Below, piece by piece: positions 1 to 6,843 of a stretch of 35,362 nucleotides of DNA. The stretch lies in IMG/VR virus record IMGVR_UViG_3300025876_000061, positions 1 through 35,362 of that record; one strand, given 5' to 3'. The notes beneath the pieces are model-generated. The model was not told the origin of the DNA. It ran no database searches and saw only the letters and a list, made by a program, of their open reading frames with translations. Numbering within the stretch: position 1 is the stretch's first letter; each line of letters starts with the position of its first letter. The stretch is from a virus. The translations under genes were made by a program, and so were the position numbers.

Positions 1-318
1 ATCTTTTTGGCGTTTTGGTACTGAAACTACAACCTTCTTTTTAGTTTCAAGGTCTTCAGCAAATATAAATCTGGGGTTTCCAGTCTGTTGATGTAACACT
101 CTAACAGTAACAACTGCTGGTGATGCTTTTTCAATAACATCAATTTCACCTTTAATTTGATTCATAATTTTAAGGACACCACTAGGAAGGATGTATTTGC
201 CATCCACGTCTTCTTCCGTACATACTGCTGCACGAAGCTTTCCAATACGCATTGCTGTGTATGTTCCGCCCAATTGCTCTGCTATAGACTTGCAGGTTTC
301 GTTCTCTGATTCTGTCAT
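1..318 (-). CDS. Hypothetical protein, C-terminus cut by window edge
   Basis: An open frame runs from an ATG at 318 leftwards to the window edge, giving 106 codons without a stop. It begins MTESENETCKSIAEQLGG and shows no motif I recognise. The middle (around ILPSGVLKIMNQIKGEID) looks like a mixed helix/strand domain. It lies downstream of the terminase and its terminator, so it may have its own promoter; the upstream sequence is AT-rich with only a weak -10-like TAAAAT. The gene is partial and its function is unknown. It could be a small regulatory or head-associated protein. Confidence 0.6.
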   Translation of the reverse strand, partial: MTESENETCKSIAEQLGGTYTAMRIGKLRAAVCTEEDVDGKYILPSGVLKIMNQIKGEIDVIEKASPAVVTVRVLHQQTGNPRFIFAEDLETKKKVVVSVPKRQKD

Positions 319-361
319 AATGTGTAGGTTTATTTAATTTTATGTCTGTTAGTTTATTCGT

Positions 362-396
362 CTAAAAAAACGCCCCAGTGGTGATCAGATCCACTG
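362..396 (-). terminator. Rho-independent terminator after terminase
   Basis: Read on the minus strand, CAGTGG pairs with CCACTG (forward 391-396 and 376-381) and is followed by GGGGCG and a run of seven T. It lies about 110 nt downstream of the terminase stop and probably ends the packaging transcript. Confidence 0.7.
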
Positions 397-502
397 CTCT
401 CTGTTGCTCCTCGCGAGGTCTTTCAGATGAGTAACCATCACTTGAATCGGCACACCGTAGTTCTTCGCAGCGTGGTCAAGGATAGGATATAGGGCAAGGT
501 GT

Positions 503-2593
503 CTAGTATCCTCCTGAGCTAACCAAGCACTTTAGCTTGCCATTAGAGTAGTGTTCTGGTCCTTGACCGTAGTTTGCTGTTCGCAGATAGCGAAGGCAGT
601 CAATAAAGTCCTTCAGTGCTTCGTCCTTCTTCTTTTGTGCGCCATAGTTGATAATGGCATAGATTAGATTGCCGCAATCCTCGTGTATGTAGACTCGCGG
701 CTTGTTTGCTGCGTCGATGGGCAGGTTTACATTGTAATAGAACCAGTCGTCGATAGCTGTGAGTCCCTGTTCCTCCTGCGAACCCATAGAAGGCACATAA
801 TGGAAGTCGTGGGCAGAAAACTGATCAAACAGGTCGGTATTGTCGGCATTCTCGTTGGCAAAGAAGCGGGAGTCACCGATACGCTCGAATGGTTCGATTC
901 CCAGCTCTTTTTCGATGTCCGAGAACAATTTGCAGTATCCGACAACGTCATAGCCTAGTTTCTTGGATGCTGGTCCGAATTTCCAGTGTGGATCGCCAAA
1001 CTCAGCCCAAGGTCCGTAGGTCTTACGGTCTGGCCACTCCCTGCGGATGTAAATCTCCGTGTCCGAGCCTACGCCCGTCACTCCAGCCCACAGACTAGTG
1101 TAATTACGCGCACCAGCGGGGTCAACCACTTGGTAGCAGGTGAACTTCTTCTTATCCGATATATCGGGAAAGTCCTTGTGTTCTAGCACGTGGACATTTT
1201 GACTAAACAAGGGGAACAGAGATGTCATGCTCTTGACTGGAACACCATAGGCACGAGTAAGGATCTCGTCTCTAGTGCTGTGCTTGAGTTCCTTTGCGAT
1301 ACGCTCATATCCGCCGAACGGATTGAACTCAGAGTGGAAGTATACGATACCTGCGTCCTTCTCTGGGCTATATTGCGTCACTGGAACTTCTTCGTCATCC
1401 AGCAATGGTGCTTTGCGCGTTTTCCTTGTCTCTGCTCCCTTTAAAAACTCAGCTACGAATGGCGTGTAGCCGTCAATAGGCGTAAACGTCAGCATCATCT
1501 TAGCGTCCCGTGTAGCTAGGCGGAATCGCATGGTGCGGATTAGGTCACCGTCTTCTAGGTACTCGTCTGGCCACAGACCGATGTTGTGCCACTCTGGTGT
1601 CTTAGAACCTAGTTCAAGACCCTCAAACTTACTGCGGTTGGCGATGAACTGGCTGTAGGTATGGAATAGCACCTGCGATCCGTTGGGTAGGATGAATGAC
1701 TGCCCAGTGAAGCCGTTCTTGACTGTGTAGTTCAAATACTCCAGCACACCCTTAGTCTTCACCTTGAACTCTGGCGGTAGATAGCGGTAGACGGCTGATT
1801 GCTGCGTCCTGATGGATGCGTCAGCGTCCTGCGCGAAACATACGATGATAGACTTAGGGTTCTCTAGTGCGGCCTTCACGACGCTCCTAGCGCCATACTC
1901 GGTTTTGCTTGAATTGTGTGAAAAGACCCCGTGTGCAAAGTAGTTCTCGTAGATTGGCACTGTAAAGTCGCCCACCACCTGATCACCGACAGACTGAATG
2001 TCTACGATCTTCTTTAAAGAGAAAACAGCAGAAACTTCGCACTGATCAGAGTCCAATCCGTAAACTTTGTCACCAATAGAAAGCTCAGATAGGTGCTTGA
2101 AGACTCTATTGCCAACCATGAACTGGTGAGCCGCAGTAACGTCCATCCACTGCCCATCGTCGAAGGATACTCGAAACATTTCCTCGTAGCCCTTAATGAA
2201 CGGCGGTTCTGCCCTAGCCACAACTGTCTGCTTGGACTCTTTGTCCCACGCATACACATGGAAGTCTTCCTTGATGTCACTCAGCTTTCGGTTCTTTCCC
2301 AGCACAGGGTCAAATGCGTAAGTTGTTGCTAGAGAGAAACATCTGTTGCCTCCAAAGATCATTAAAGAATCGTAGTCCTCGAGCATCTTGTCGGCATACA
2401 CCCAGCCCTCTAGTGACACACCGAAGTTCAGCGGGTCTTCGTCAGCATTGGCTATAGCGTCCTCGTGCTGGCGGTGCATTTCCACGAGTGCCTTGAGACC
2501 TTCTGGCTTCGTAGAGCCGTCGTCATTGAAGCACAGCTTCTTGATGGCTTCGGGCGATGGACCCTTGAGTATTGGATGTTCTGAGAACCTCAT
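503..2593 (-). CDS. terL: Terminase large subunit containing a mini-intein
   Basis: This is the packaging motor ATPase and headful nuclease, translated as a 696-residue precursor. The N-extein ends in the beginning of the ATPase loop (IFGGNR, residues 79-84). The intein fills residues 85-227, and the C-extein resumes with SSKTEYGAR, so splicing would give GGNRSSKTE, a terminase-type Walker A. Walker B is the WPDE stretch, followed by the TFTP coupling motif. The C-terminal RNase H-like nuclease shows acidic residues in VVDPAGA, IGDSRFF and KDFIDCLRY. The spliced product would be 553 residues, a normal length for the family. The start codon directly abuts the stop of the upstream small-terminase-like gene. 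Function is well supported by the motifs; splicing activity is inferred. Confidence 0.92.
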   Translation of the reverse strand: MRFSEHPILKGPSPEAIKKLCFNDDGSTKPEGLKALVEMHRQHEDAIANADEDPLNFGVSLEGWVYADKMLEDYDSLMIFGGNRCFSLATTYAFDPVLGKNRKLSDIKEDFHVYAWDKESKQTVVARAEPPFIKGYEEMFRVSFDDGQWMDVTAAHQFMVGNRVFKHLSELSIGDKVYGLDSDQCEVSAVFSLKKIVDIQSVGDQVVGDFTVPIYENYFAHGVFSHNSSKTEYGARSVVKAALENPKSIIVCFAQDADASIRTQQSAVYRYLPPEFKVKTKGVLEYLNYTVKNGFTGQSFILPNGSQVLFHTYSQFIANRSKFEGLELGSKTPEWHNIGLWPDEYLEDGDLIRTMRFRLATRDAKMMLTFTPIDGYTPFVAEFLKGAETRKTRKAPLLDDEEVPVTQYSPEKDAGIVYFHSEFNPFGGYERIAKELKHSTRDEILTRAYGVPVKSMTSLFPLFSQNVHVLEHKDFPDISDKKKFTCYQVVDPAGARNYTSLWAGVTGVGSDTEIYIRREWPDRKTYGPWAEFGDPHWKFGPASKKLGYDVVGYCKLFSDIEKELGIEPFERIGDSRFFANENADNTDLFDQFSAHDFHYVPSMGSQEEQGLTAIDDWFYYNVNLPIDAANKPRVYIHEDCGNLIYAIINYGAQKKKDEALKDFIDCLRYLRTANYGQGPEHYSNGKLKCLVSSGGY
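1913..2341 (-). mobile_element. Mini-intein in the terminase Walker A loop
   Basis: The segment is 143 residues. It begins with Cys1 (CFSLATTYAFD, block A), has a TxxH block B (VTAAHQFMV, about residues 152-160 of the precursor), a block F-like VVGDFTVPIYENYFAHGV, and ends with SHN followed by a Ser +1 residue. These are the nucleophiles and assisting residues expected for class 1 protein splicing. There is no room for a homing endonuclease domain and no LAGLIDADG or HNH motif, so it is a mini-intein. Its position inside the ATP-binding loop is a typical intein site, because imprecise loss would kill the enzyme. Confidence 0.9.
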
Positions 2594-3130
2594 CTAGTCT
2601 ACAATCTCTGCCTCTGGCAAGTCCTCTAGCATCTTACGAGCATACTCCTCCGCCTCGTCTAATGTCGTGCGGTGCTCAACTACGTGTCGCTGAATGTTGT
2701 TGCCCGTCAGCTTTGAGTGAATGTCGTTGAACGCTTGCAAGCTCTTTCCTTGCTTAAATAGCTCGTTGCCGTCAATCTCAATGTCACCGCTCTCCACACG
2801 ATCAGAGTAGCTATTCTGCGACTTGCGGTAAGTGTCTAGCCCTTGGAACAGCACAGATGATATTTCAGATGCCCAAGCATTACGTATCTCCGAAGACTCT
2901 GGGTCTGCTAACAGCTCTGTCTGCACATCATAGTAGAAGTTGCGTTTAATATTGTTCTTTCGCAGGAACGTGTTGACTTCATTTGGCTTCTGGATGATAT
3001 GCTGTGCGACGAGAGCCCACTTCTTAGGCTCACGCTTACACCATGCACGACCATGCCCAGTGGCTTCCTGTGCGTCCCTGAGCTTCTTCGTGATGAAGTT
3101 CTTGGTCTCAATTGCTAGTTCTTCGCTCAT
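2594..3130 (-). CDS. terS: Probable terminase small subunit
   Basis: This 178-residue protein is encoded immediately upstream of terL (stop and start are adjacent). Small terminases recognise the packaging site and feed DNA to the large subunit. No diagnostic motif is certain here, but the size, acidic C-terminus (EEYARKMLEDLPEAEIVD) and a possible helix-turn-helix near residues 45-75 (QKPNEVNTFLRKNNIKRNFYYD) fit the role. The identification rests mainly on gene position. It could be another packaging-associated protein. Confidence 0.55.
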   Translation of the reverse strand: MSEELAIETKNFITKKLRDAQEATGHGRAWCKREPKKWALVAQHIIQKPNEVNTFLRKNNIKRNFYYDVQTELLADPESSEIRNAWASEISSVLFQGLDTYRKSQNSYSDRVESGDIEIDGNELFKQGKSLQAFNDIHSKLTGNNIQRHVVEHRTTLDEAEEYARKMLEDLPEAEIVD

Positions 3131-3132
3131 AA

Positions 3133-3375
3133 TTAGTCCTCTTCGTCCTCCTCCTCTTGTCTGTTTTGTACTTCAGCCCAGATTGCGTTGTTTAGCATTG
3201 CCATATCCTGAGACATATCCATCAGGCTGTCGGCAAACAGCATCTTGCCTATTCGCCAATTGCTGTAGTCGTAGCACAAGTCGCCCGCTTCATCTATGAT
3301 TGCAAACGCGTAGTTCATGGAGTGTTCCGCCAAGATAGCGTTGATCTTCTCTAGCACATCGTCAGTATCTTCCAT
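3133..3375 (-). CDS. Small acidic hypothetical protein
   Basis: An 80-residue acidic protein ending in a run of Glu and Asp (NRQEEEDEED). It lies between the 58-residue gene (TAATG stop-start overlap at its start) and the small-terminase-like gene, so it belongs to the packaging transcript. No family is recognised. The acidic tail could be a DNA mimic or a partner-binding tail, but this is speculation. Confidence 0.65.
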   Translation of the reverse strand: MEDTDDVLEKINAILAEHSMNYAFAIIDEAGDLCYDYSNWRIGKMLFADSLMDMSQDMAMLNNAIWAEVQNRQEEEDEED

Positions 3376-3551
3376 TATTTGCTCCCTCCGCCGTAAATAG
3401 TGCGCGACCGAACCCCTACCGGCAGTTGATCCTTGGGAACCTCCCGCTTGTCCGAAGCCTTGCGTGTGTCCTTCTTAATTGACGAGAGATTGCTGCGATA
3501 CTTAGCGGCATCTCGGTTTAGTGTTCTTGGCTGACTTCCTTTAGTTGACAT
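3375..3551 (-). CDS. Small basic hypothetical protein, 58 aa
   Basis: This short gene runs from an ATG (forward cat 3549-3551) to a TAA that overlaps the next ATG as TAATG. The product (MSTKGSQPRTLNRDAAKYRS...) is rich in Lys, Arg and Ser and ends YGGGSK. It fills the only gap in an otherwise tightly packed minus-strand operon, which is the main reason to believe it. No family is recognised; it could bind nucleic acid. Confidence 0.6.
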   Translation of the reverse strand: MSTKGSQPRTLNRDAAKYRSNLSSIKKDTRKASDKREVPKDQLPVGVRSRTIYGGGSK

Positions 3552-3553
3552 GA

Positions 3554-3742
3554 CTATAATTCAATCTCCTCTGTTAGTGCTTCCGCCGTTTCGAGTTCAG
3601 CTCGTGTGGCTTCTGCGTTTTGTTTAAATATTGTCTTGATGCAATGAACCGCAAATGGCTCTGATGTCTCACGTAGCAGTATCCTCTCCTGCTCTGCCGC
3701 CGAGAGCGTTCTCCACCACCAGACGCTGTATTCTTTGCCCAT
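3554..3742 (-). CDS. Small hypothetical protein, first gene of packaging operon
   Basis: A 62-residue protein (MGKEYSVWWWRTLSAAEQERI...) with a WWW cluster and a helical, Glu-rich C-terminal half. It is the promoter-proximal gene of the leftward operon and faces the divergent intergenic region. No family is recognised. Confidence 0.6.
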   Translation of the reverse strand: MGKEYSVWWWRTLSAAEQERILLRETSEPFAVHCIKTIFKQNAEATRAELETAEALTEEIEL

Positions 3743-3762
3743 TTCCTTTACCTTATACTACG

Positions 3763-3848
3763 TGTCAACCCCCCCAAGGAAATAGCTTCATGTACGCCTA
3801 GCAACTATTTCCATTATGGAAACAACTCAACCCCCAAGGAAATAGCTT
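3763..3848. promoter_or_regulatory. Operator-like repeat array upstream of leftward operon
   Basis: Two direct repeats (CAAC5-7 then AAGGAAATAGCTT at 3766-3788 and 3828-3848) flank a 15-bp palindrome, TTTCCATTATGGAAA, at 3808-3822. The palindrome arms extend into CTATTTCC, the reverse complement of the GGAAATAG in the direct repeats, so one site seems to occur three times in two orientations. A minus-strand TTGACA lies at 3763-3768, 21 nt from the first leftward start codon, but I see no well-spaced -10. A phage regulator binding here is inferred. Confidence 0.5.
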
Positions 3849-3973
3849 AAAACCGCTTCATGGCATTTTAGCAAGGCAAAAAAGACCCGTTTTGAAAATA
3901 AATGAAAATAATTTATTTCACTACAACTCAACAACTTGTGTCATTATCTAAGCGTTTTTGACCAAAAAAAGGC

Positions 3974-4002
3974 TTGACACCTATTGCATGGCATGGTATA
4001 AT
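3974..4002 (+). promoter_or_regulatory. Consensus sigma70 promoter
   Basis: TTGACA at 3974-3979 and TATAAT at 3997-4002 are separated by 17 nt: a perfect match to the vegetative promoter consensus. There is no ORF directly downstream; a structured, terminator-ended segment follows instead. Confidence 0.85.
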
Positions 4003-4008
4003 CGAGCC

Positions 4009-4101
4009 ATAGGCGAGCATCGAAGGGTCTTAGGAGCGTAGCGACGCTGGCAAGACCCGTTTCTGTATACCAGAGTCTGGAAATTCATTTTTGTTTTTTC
4101 C
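4009..4101 (+). ncRNA. Candidate small RNA with its own terminator
   Basis: Transcription from the upstream promoter should begin near 4009. The first hairpin has GGGTCTT (4025-4031) paired with AAGACCC (4052-4058) and an inner AGCGT/ACGCT stem (4035-4039, 4044-4048) closing an AGCG loop. A second short hairpin, CCAG-AGT-CTGG (4070-4080), is followed by a T-rich tract (4088-4099). The unit would be a roughly 90-nt RNA. No known family is recognised. Confidence 0.5.
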
Positions 4102-4202
4102 TAGGGATGTGAAAGTCGGTTATCTGAAATGTATTTTTTGTAGGGTGGTATATGTATAATGACTTTGGCACATTCGCCCATCTCTCGACCCCCTCCACCC
4201 CT

Positions 4203-4277
4203 GCCTGTGCCGCCTGTGCTGCCTGTGCTGTCGCTGCCTATCATATCGTCATATCATGATACGTTGATGCGTTGATG
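4203..4277 (+). repeat. Short tandem repeats, origin-like
   Basis: Three tandem 9-mers GCCTGTGCY (4203-4229) are followed by an AT-rich palindrome TATCATGATA (4252-4261) and two tandem CGTTGATG units (4262-4277). They are followed closely by GGTTAACA iterons. The combination resembles a replication or partition control region. Confidence 0.5.
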
Positions 4278-4306
4278 CGTGGCGCGTTGGTTTATTGTTA
4301 AGCGTG

Positions 4307-4386
4307 TTACCCATTTAGGTTAACAATCTATTACCCATTTAGGTTAACATTCAGGTTAACAATCCAGGTTAACACTCGGGTTAGCC
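4307..4386 (+). repeat. GGTTAACA iterons
   Basis: Four copies of AGGTTAACA occur in 80 bp. The first two are 24-bp-spaced units that begin TTACCCATTTAGGTTAACA (4307, 4331). Shorter copies follow at 4353 and 4366, and a degenerate GGGTTAGC at 4378. The core GTTAAC is itself a palindrome. Such arrays usually bind an initiator or repressor. Confidence 0.6.
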
Positions 4387-4833
4387 TTGCCTTATATGCG
4401 CTGCGGTCGATGGTCGGGGGTGTTGGGCTATATACGGCGGTCGGGGCTCACCTTGGCTGCCTTGTGGCCTTTGGTGGGTGCGCTGCGAGTGCCCGTCTTG
4501 CTAGGGGTTTGAGGTTATTTAAAACTTTCTTCAATTAATTTGATTTTAGGGTTGACATGGGGTTTTTTGCCTGCACTGTGGGAGATGCAGCACCCGTTCT
4601 TTCCCAGTCATCCGAGTCATCCCCTGGGGGGGTTGCCAGCCTTAGAAGTGCCCCACGGCTCTTGGCTGGTCGTTCCCTGACCGAGAGCCTCTCATGATAC
4701 TAGCGCAAGCCACCGCCGACCGATGCGGACATACAACTCGGAGCTGTACCGCAATGACGAGAGACTAAGAGACTCCCCAGCATAGACAGCCGCCTTTACG
4801 GTGATCGAGTGATCGACACGCTCAACTTAATTA

Positions 4834-4864
4834 GCCTCCCAGCTTAGCACGCTGGGGGGCTTTT
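4834..4864 (+). terminator. Terminator before first early gene
   Basis: GCCTCCCAGC (4834-4843) pairs with GCTGGGGGGC (4851-4860), with one G-U pair, followed by TTTT. It lies directly before the leader of the 86-residue gene. It could terminate or attenuate transcription coming from the control region. Confidence 0.75.
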
Positions 4865-4910
4865 CGGGTGTAAGCATTCCGCTTGCAACCAACACCAACC
4901 ACACAATATC

Positions 4911-5171
4911 ATGACATACGAAATCTACATAGTATCTATCACCGCTTGTGAGGCAGACGCCAAAAAATGGTCTGACAAGCTGCGGGCACTTAAAGGCTCA
5001 GCAAAGCAACCCATGGGGCTTACTCCAGACCATATAAAGTTTTCGCCTGAGTTCAGGGAAGCCCGCAGAGCTTATGATGCCTTCCACAATGGTATTCGTA
5101 AGCTTAACAGCCTTGCACCTAAGGCTTACCTTAAGCGCCGCTCGTCAGAGCGCCGCGCAAATAAAGCCTAA
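4911..5171 (+). CDS. Hypothetical basic protein, first early gene
   Basis: An 86-residue protein (MTYEIYIVSITACEADAKKW...) with a basic C-terminus (YLKRRSSERRANKA). It has its own terminator upstream and downstream and an A/C-rich leader without a Shine-Dalgarno sequence, so it appears to be a separate transcription unit or a gene controlled by attenuation. No family is recognised. Early position and basic tail would suit a small nucleic-acid-binding or host-takeover protein. Confidence 0.7.
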   Translation: MTYEIYIVSITACEADAKKWSDKLRALKGSAKQPMGLTPDHIKFSPEFREARRAYDAFHNGIRKLNSLAPKAYLKRRSSERRANKA

Positions 5172-5179
5172 AACCACAC

Positions 5180-5210
5180 AGCCCGTTAACCTAACACGTT
5201 GACGGGCTTT
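5180..5210 (+). terminator. Terminator after 86-aa gene
   Basis: AGCCCGTTAAC (5180-5190) pairs with GTTGACGGGCT (5198-5208) with one wobble, followed by TTT. The downstream CTGGGTATAAGC is echoed after the terminators at 4834 and 9926. Confidence 0.75.
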
Positions 5211-5269
5211 CTGGGTATAAGCAATCTGCTTACCACCAACCAACACCAACCAACCAACAGATATAAATT

Positions 5270-5653
5270 ATGAATAAAAAAGCACAGCCCTACTGCCAGT
5301 TGCAGACAATGTCTAACTTGCTTATGCAAATTGAAGGATCAAAGCCGGTGATATTGCGGTTCGATGACTCTCGCTATCACCCCATCGGTTTAGCGGTGGA
5401 TGGTATGGATTATCTAACGATACTGTTTGAGCGCAACGGAATGAATGGCGTAGCATATGACGTTGACGGCTACAGGGGCAGCCGCACGTGGCGCACAGCC
5501 AATTGCTATTCTGACGGTGACTATGAATTCAGGCAACGCACCGAAGAAGAACTTTGCGATGAAGTAGCCAAAGAAGTTATTAAAACACGAATTAACTGCA
5601 AATGGATTCCGCTTGCAACCAACACCAACCAACACCAACCAAAAATACTATGA
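5270..5653 (+). CDS. Hypothetical protein, 127 aa
   Basis: The protein starts MNKKAQPYCQLQTMSNLL and has an acidic helical stretch near residues 92-106 (RQRTEEELCDEVAKEV). The last dozen or so residues (IPLATNTNQHQPKIL) are encoded by a copy of the same 26-nt leader sequence found before the first early gene (4876-4901 and 5606-5631 are identical). The coding region therefore seems to have run into a duplicated leader. Its stop overlaps the next start as ATGA. No family is recognised. Confidence 0.65.
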   Translation: MNKKAQPYCQLQTMSNLLMQIEGSKPVILRFDDSRYHPIGLAVDGMDYLTILFERNGMNGVAYDVDGYRGSRTWRTANCYSDGDYEFRQRTEEELCDEVAKEVIKTRINCKWIPLATNTNQHQPKIL

Positions 5654-5898
5654 AAGCAATAAAAACCAAACATCTAGCAGCAACAAACACGCGCGGCTCG
5701 CGCATCAAAGCAACCGCTGGCAATATGAGTGCCACGGTTCCCTATAATTACGCATTGAGTGACGAGGCCGTTCACTTTGAAGCGGTTAAAGAGCTAGTAA
5801 AAAAGAAGGGCCTTGACTGGGATATCTCAGAGATGGTATTTGGAGGGATAAAAGACGGCTACGTTTTTTGCTTCCCCGAATCTACTATAACAGCTTAA
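5650..5898 (+). CDS. Hypothetical protein, 82 aa
   Basis: I chose the ATG at 5650 (MKAIKTKHLAATNTRG) over the upstream in-frame ATG at 5602, because it overlaps the previous stop as ATGA and the upstream 16 codons are a duplicated leader sequence. The C-terminal half (LVKKKGLDWDISEMVFGGIKD) looks folded and hydrophobic. No family is recognised. Confidence 0.6.
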   Translation: MKAIKTKHLAATNTRGSRIKATAGNMSATVPYNYALSDEAVHFEAVKELVKKKGLDWDISEMVFGGIKDGYVFCFPESTITA

Positions 5899-5902
5899 CT
5901 AT

Positions 5903-5943
5903 AACCCACTACCCCCTTCGCTGAAAAGTGGGGGGGGTTTAAA
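5903..5943 (+). terminator. Terminator-like C/G hairpin
   Basis: An ACCCCC run (5911-5916) can pair with the seven-G run around 5930-5937, with a possible alternative CCCACT/AGTGGG pairing (5905-5910, 5927-5932), followed by TTTAAA. It lies directly after the stop of the 82-residue gene. Confidence 0.6.
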
Positions 5944-5959
5944 TCCAACTAAAGACACT

Positions 5960-6169
5960 ATGACAAAGCAATCACAATTAGAGACAGAAACATTTATCCA
6001 ACTACTCGAAAAGATCAAAAAAGCTGGCCTTTCTGAATTACACGCACTTGAAAAGCGCATTGACCGCCATTTTAACGCTGGCACACTAAGCCCCGAGGGG
6101 TTTTGTGCGCTTGACGCGTTAATAATGGAGGAAATGGCACGCTTTGAATCACTAACATCAAACCACTAA
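5960..6169 (+). CDS. Hypothetical helical protein, 69 aa
   Basis: A mostly helical protein (MTKQSQLETETFIQLLEKIKK...), acidic at the C-terminus. It begins a run of closely packed small early genes separated by short leaders of the type ACCACTAAATAAA. No family is recognised. Confidence 0.6.
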   Translation: MTKQSQLETETFIQLLEKIKKAGLSELHALEKRIDRHFNAGTLSPEGFCALDALIMEEMARFESLTSNH

Positions 6170-6174
6170 ATAAA

Positions 6175-6405
6175 ATGAATCTAATAATCAAAAGCATATA
6201 TAAGCAAAACGAAGTCACAAAGAACCCCAGCGACGGGCTTTTTTACGTCATAGGGCACACGGGCGGGAAGCACTGGATGCCCATCTCAGACGGGTTTAAA
6301 ACTCATGCAGATGCCGACCAATGGCGAAAGCAACAGGTCAAAGTAGATCAAATCGCCAGGGGAAGCGTTGCAAGTTGCAAGTTTAACGTCCTAACCTCAT
6401 ACTAA
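6175..6405 (+). CDS. Hypothetical protein, 76 aa
   Basis: A small protein (MNLIIKSIYKQNEVTKNPSD...) with a strand-rich N-terminus and a central GHTGGKHWMPISDGFKTHADADQW segment resembling a small beta domain followed by a helix. It starts 5 nt after the preceding stop. No family is recognised. Confidence 0.6.
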   Translation: MNLIIKSIYKQNEVTKNPSDGLFYVIGHTGGKHWMPISDGFKTHADADQWRKQQVKVDQIARGSVASCKFNVLTSY

Positions 6406-6423
6406 CCTCAACCACTAAATCAA

Positions 6424-6501
6424 ATGATAATCCTAGAACTATTAATCCTTGCCCACTGTCTAGCTGGAGCGTTTTTCATCTTCAAACTATACCACTCATG
6501 A
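6424..6501 (+). CDS. Tiny membrane peptide, 25 aa
   Basis: An ATG at 6424 opens a 25-codon frame (MIILELLILAHCLAGAFFIF...) that is almost entirely one transmembrane segment. Its stop overlaps the next start (CATGA), which supports translation. It sits in a cluster with two more small membrane proteins. Function unknown; it could modulate a host membrane protein. Confidence 0.45.
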   Translation: MIILELLILAHCLAGAFFIFKLYHS

Positions 6502-6716
6502 GCCTCAGGACATACAATAAAAGCCAACTTGCCATCCTGAAGGCCGTTAAAGACGAGCTAAAGTATTACCTAGGCGAGGAGATCAACCATGATCCCGAAG
6601 GCGATGCTGCGGCTCTCGCTGAGCTAGAAACACGCCTTGCCGATTGGCTAACAGTCGGCGGAGGCGGAGCTTGGATAAGAAGCTTGCCCGAAGTTCAAGA
6701 AGAACTAACAAAATAA
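6498..6716 (+). CDS. Hypothetical protein, 72 aa
   Basis: A helical, acidic protein (MSLRTYNKSQLAILKAVKDE...) with a GGGG turn near its C-terminus (VGGGGAWIRSLPEVQ). The start overlaps the stop of the 25-residue membrane peptide, indicating translational coupling. No family is recognised. Confidence 0.6.
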   Translation: MSLRTYNKSQLAILKAVKDELKYYLGEEINHDPEGDAAALAELETRLADWLTVGGGGAWIRSLPEVQEELTK

Positions 6717-6739
6717 CCAACCAACTAACCAAAAATAAA

Positions 6740-6832
6740 ATGATAAATCTAATCGTATGCATCTGCGCCGTTATCGGCGCTTTCGCCATTAATCCAATCC
6801 TAGGAATAATTGTTCTCTTACTCGTTCTCTAA
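6740..6832 (+). CDS. Tiny membrane protein, 30 aa
   Basis: The ATG at 6740 follows a leader typical of this cluster (CCAACTAACCAAAAATAAA). The product (MINLIVCICAVIGAFAINPI...) is two short hydrophobic segments around an Asn-Pro turn, so it would be a membrane hairpin. Function unknown. Confidence 0.45.
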   Translation: MINLIVCICAVIGAFAINPILGIIVLLLVL

Positions 6833-6843
6833 CACCTAAAAAT

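Larger units (their letters stand above)
3743..4910. other. Divergent non-coding region, about 1.2 kb
   Basis: No convincing gene lies here. The region separates the leftward packaging operon from the rightward early operon. It contains direct repeats and a palindrome next to the leftward operon, a consensus rightward promoter with a hairpin-terminator transcript, two sets of short tandem repeats, a further hairpin at 4657-4689 (GGCTCT/AGAGCC with inner GGTC/GACC), and a terminator before the first early gene. It is a good candidate for the main control region and an origin. Confidence 0.7.

Noticed and set aside
683-958. Plus-strand ORF of 91 codons inside the terminase gene
   Set aside because: It lies antisense to a strongly supported terminase reading frame and shows no motif or leader.
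4155-4160. TATAAT near 4155 as a second rightward promoter
   Set aside because: No -35 element lies 15-19 nt upstream and the TG extension is misplaced by one base.
4552-4580. TTGACA near 4552 as a promoter
   Set aside because: No -10-like sequence occurs 15-19 nt downstream; the region is G/T-rich.
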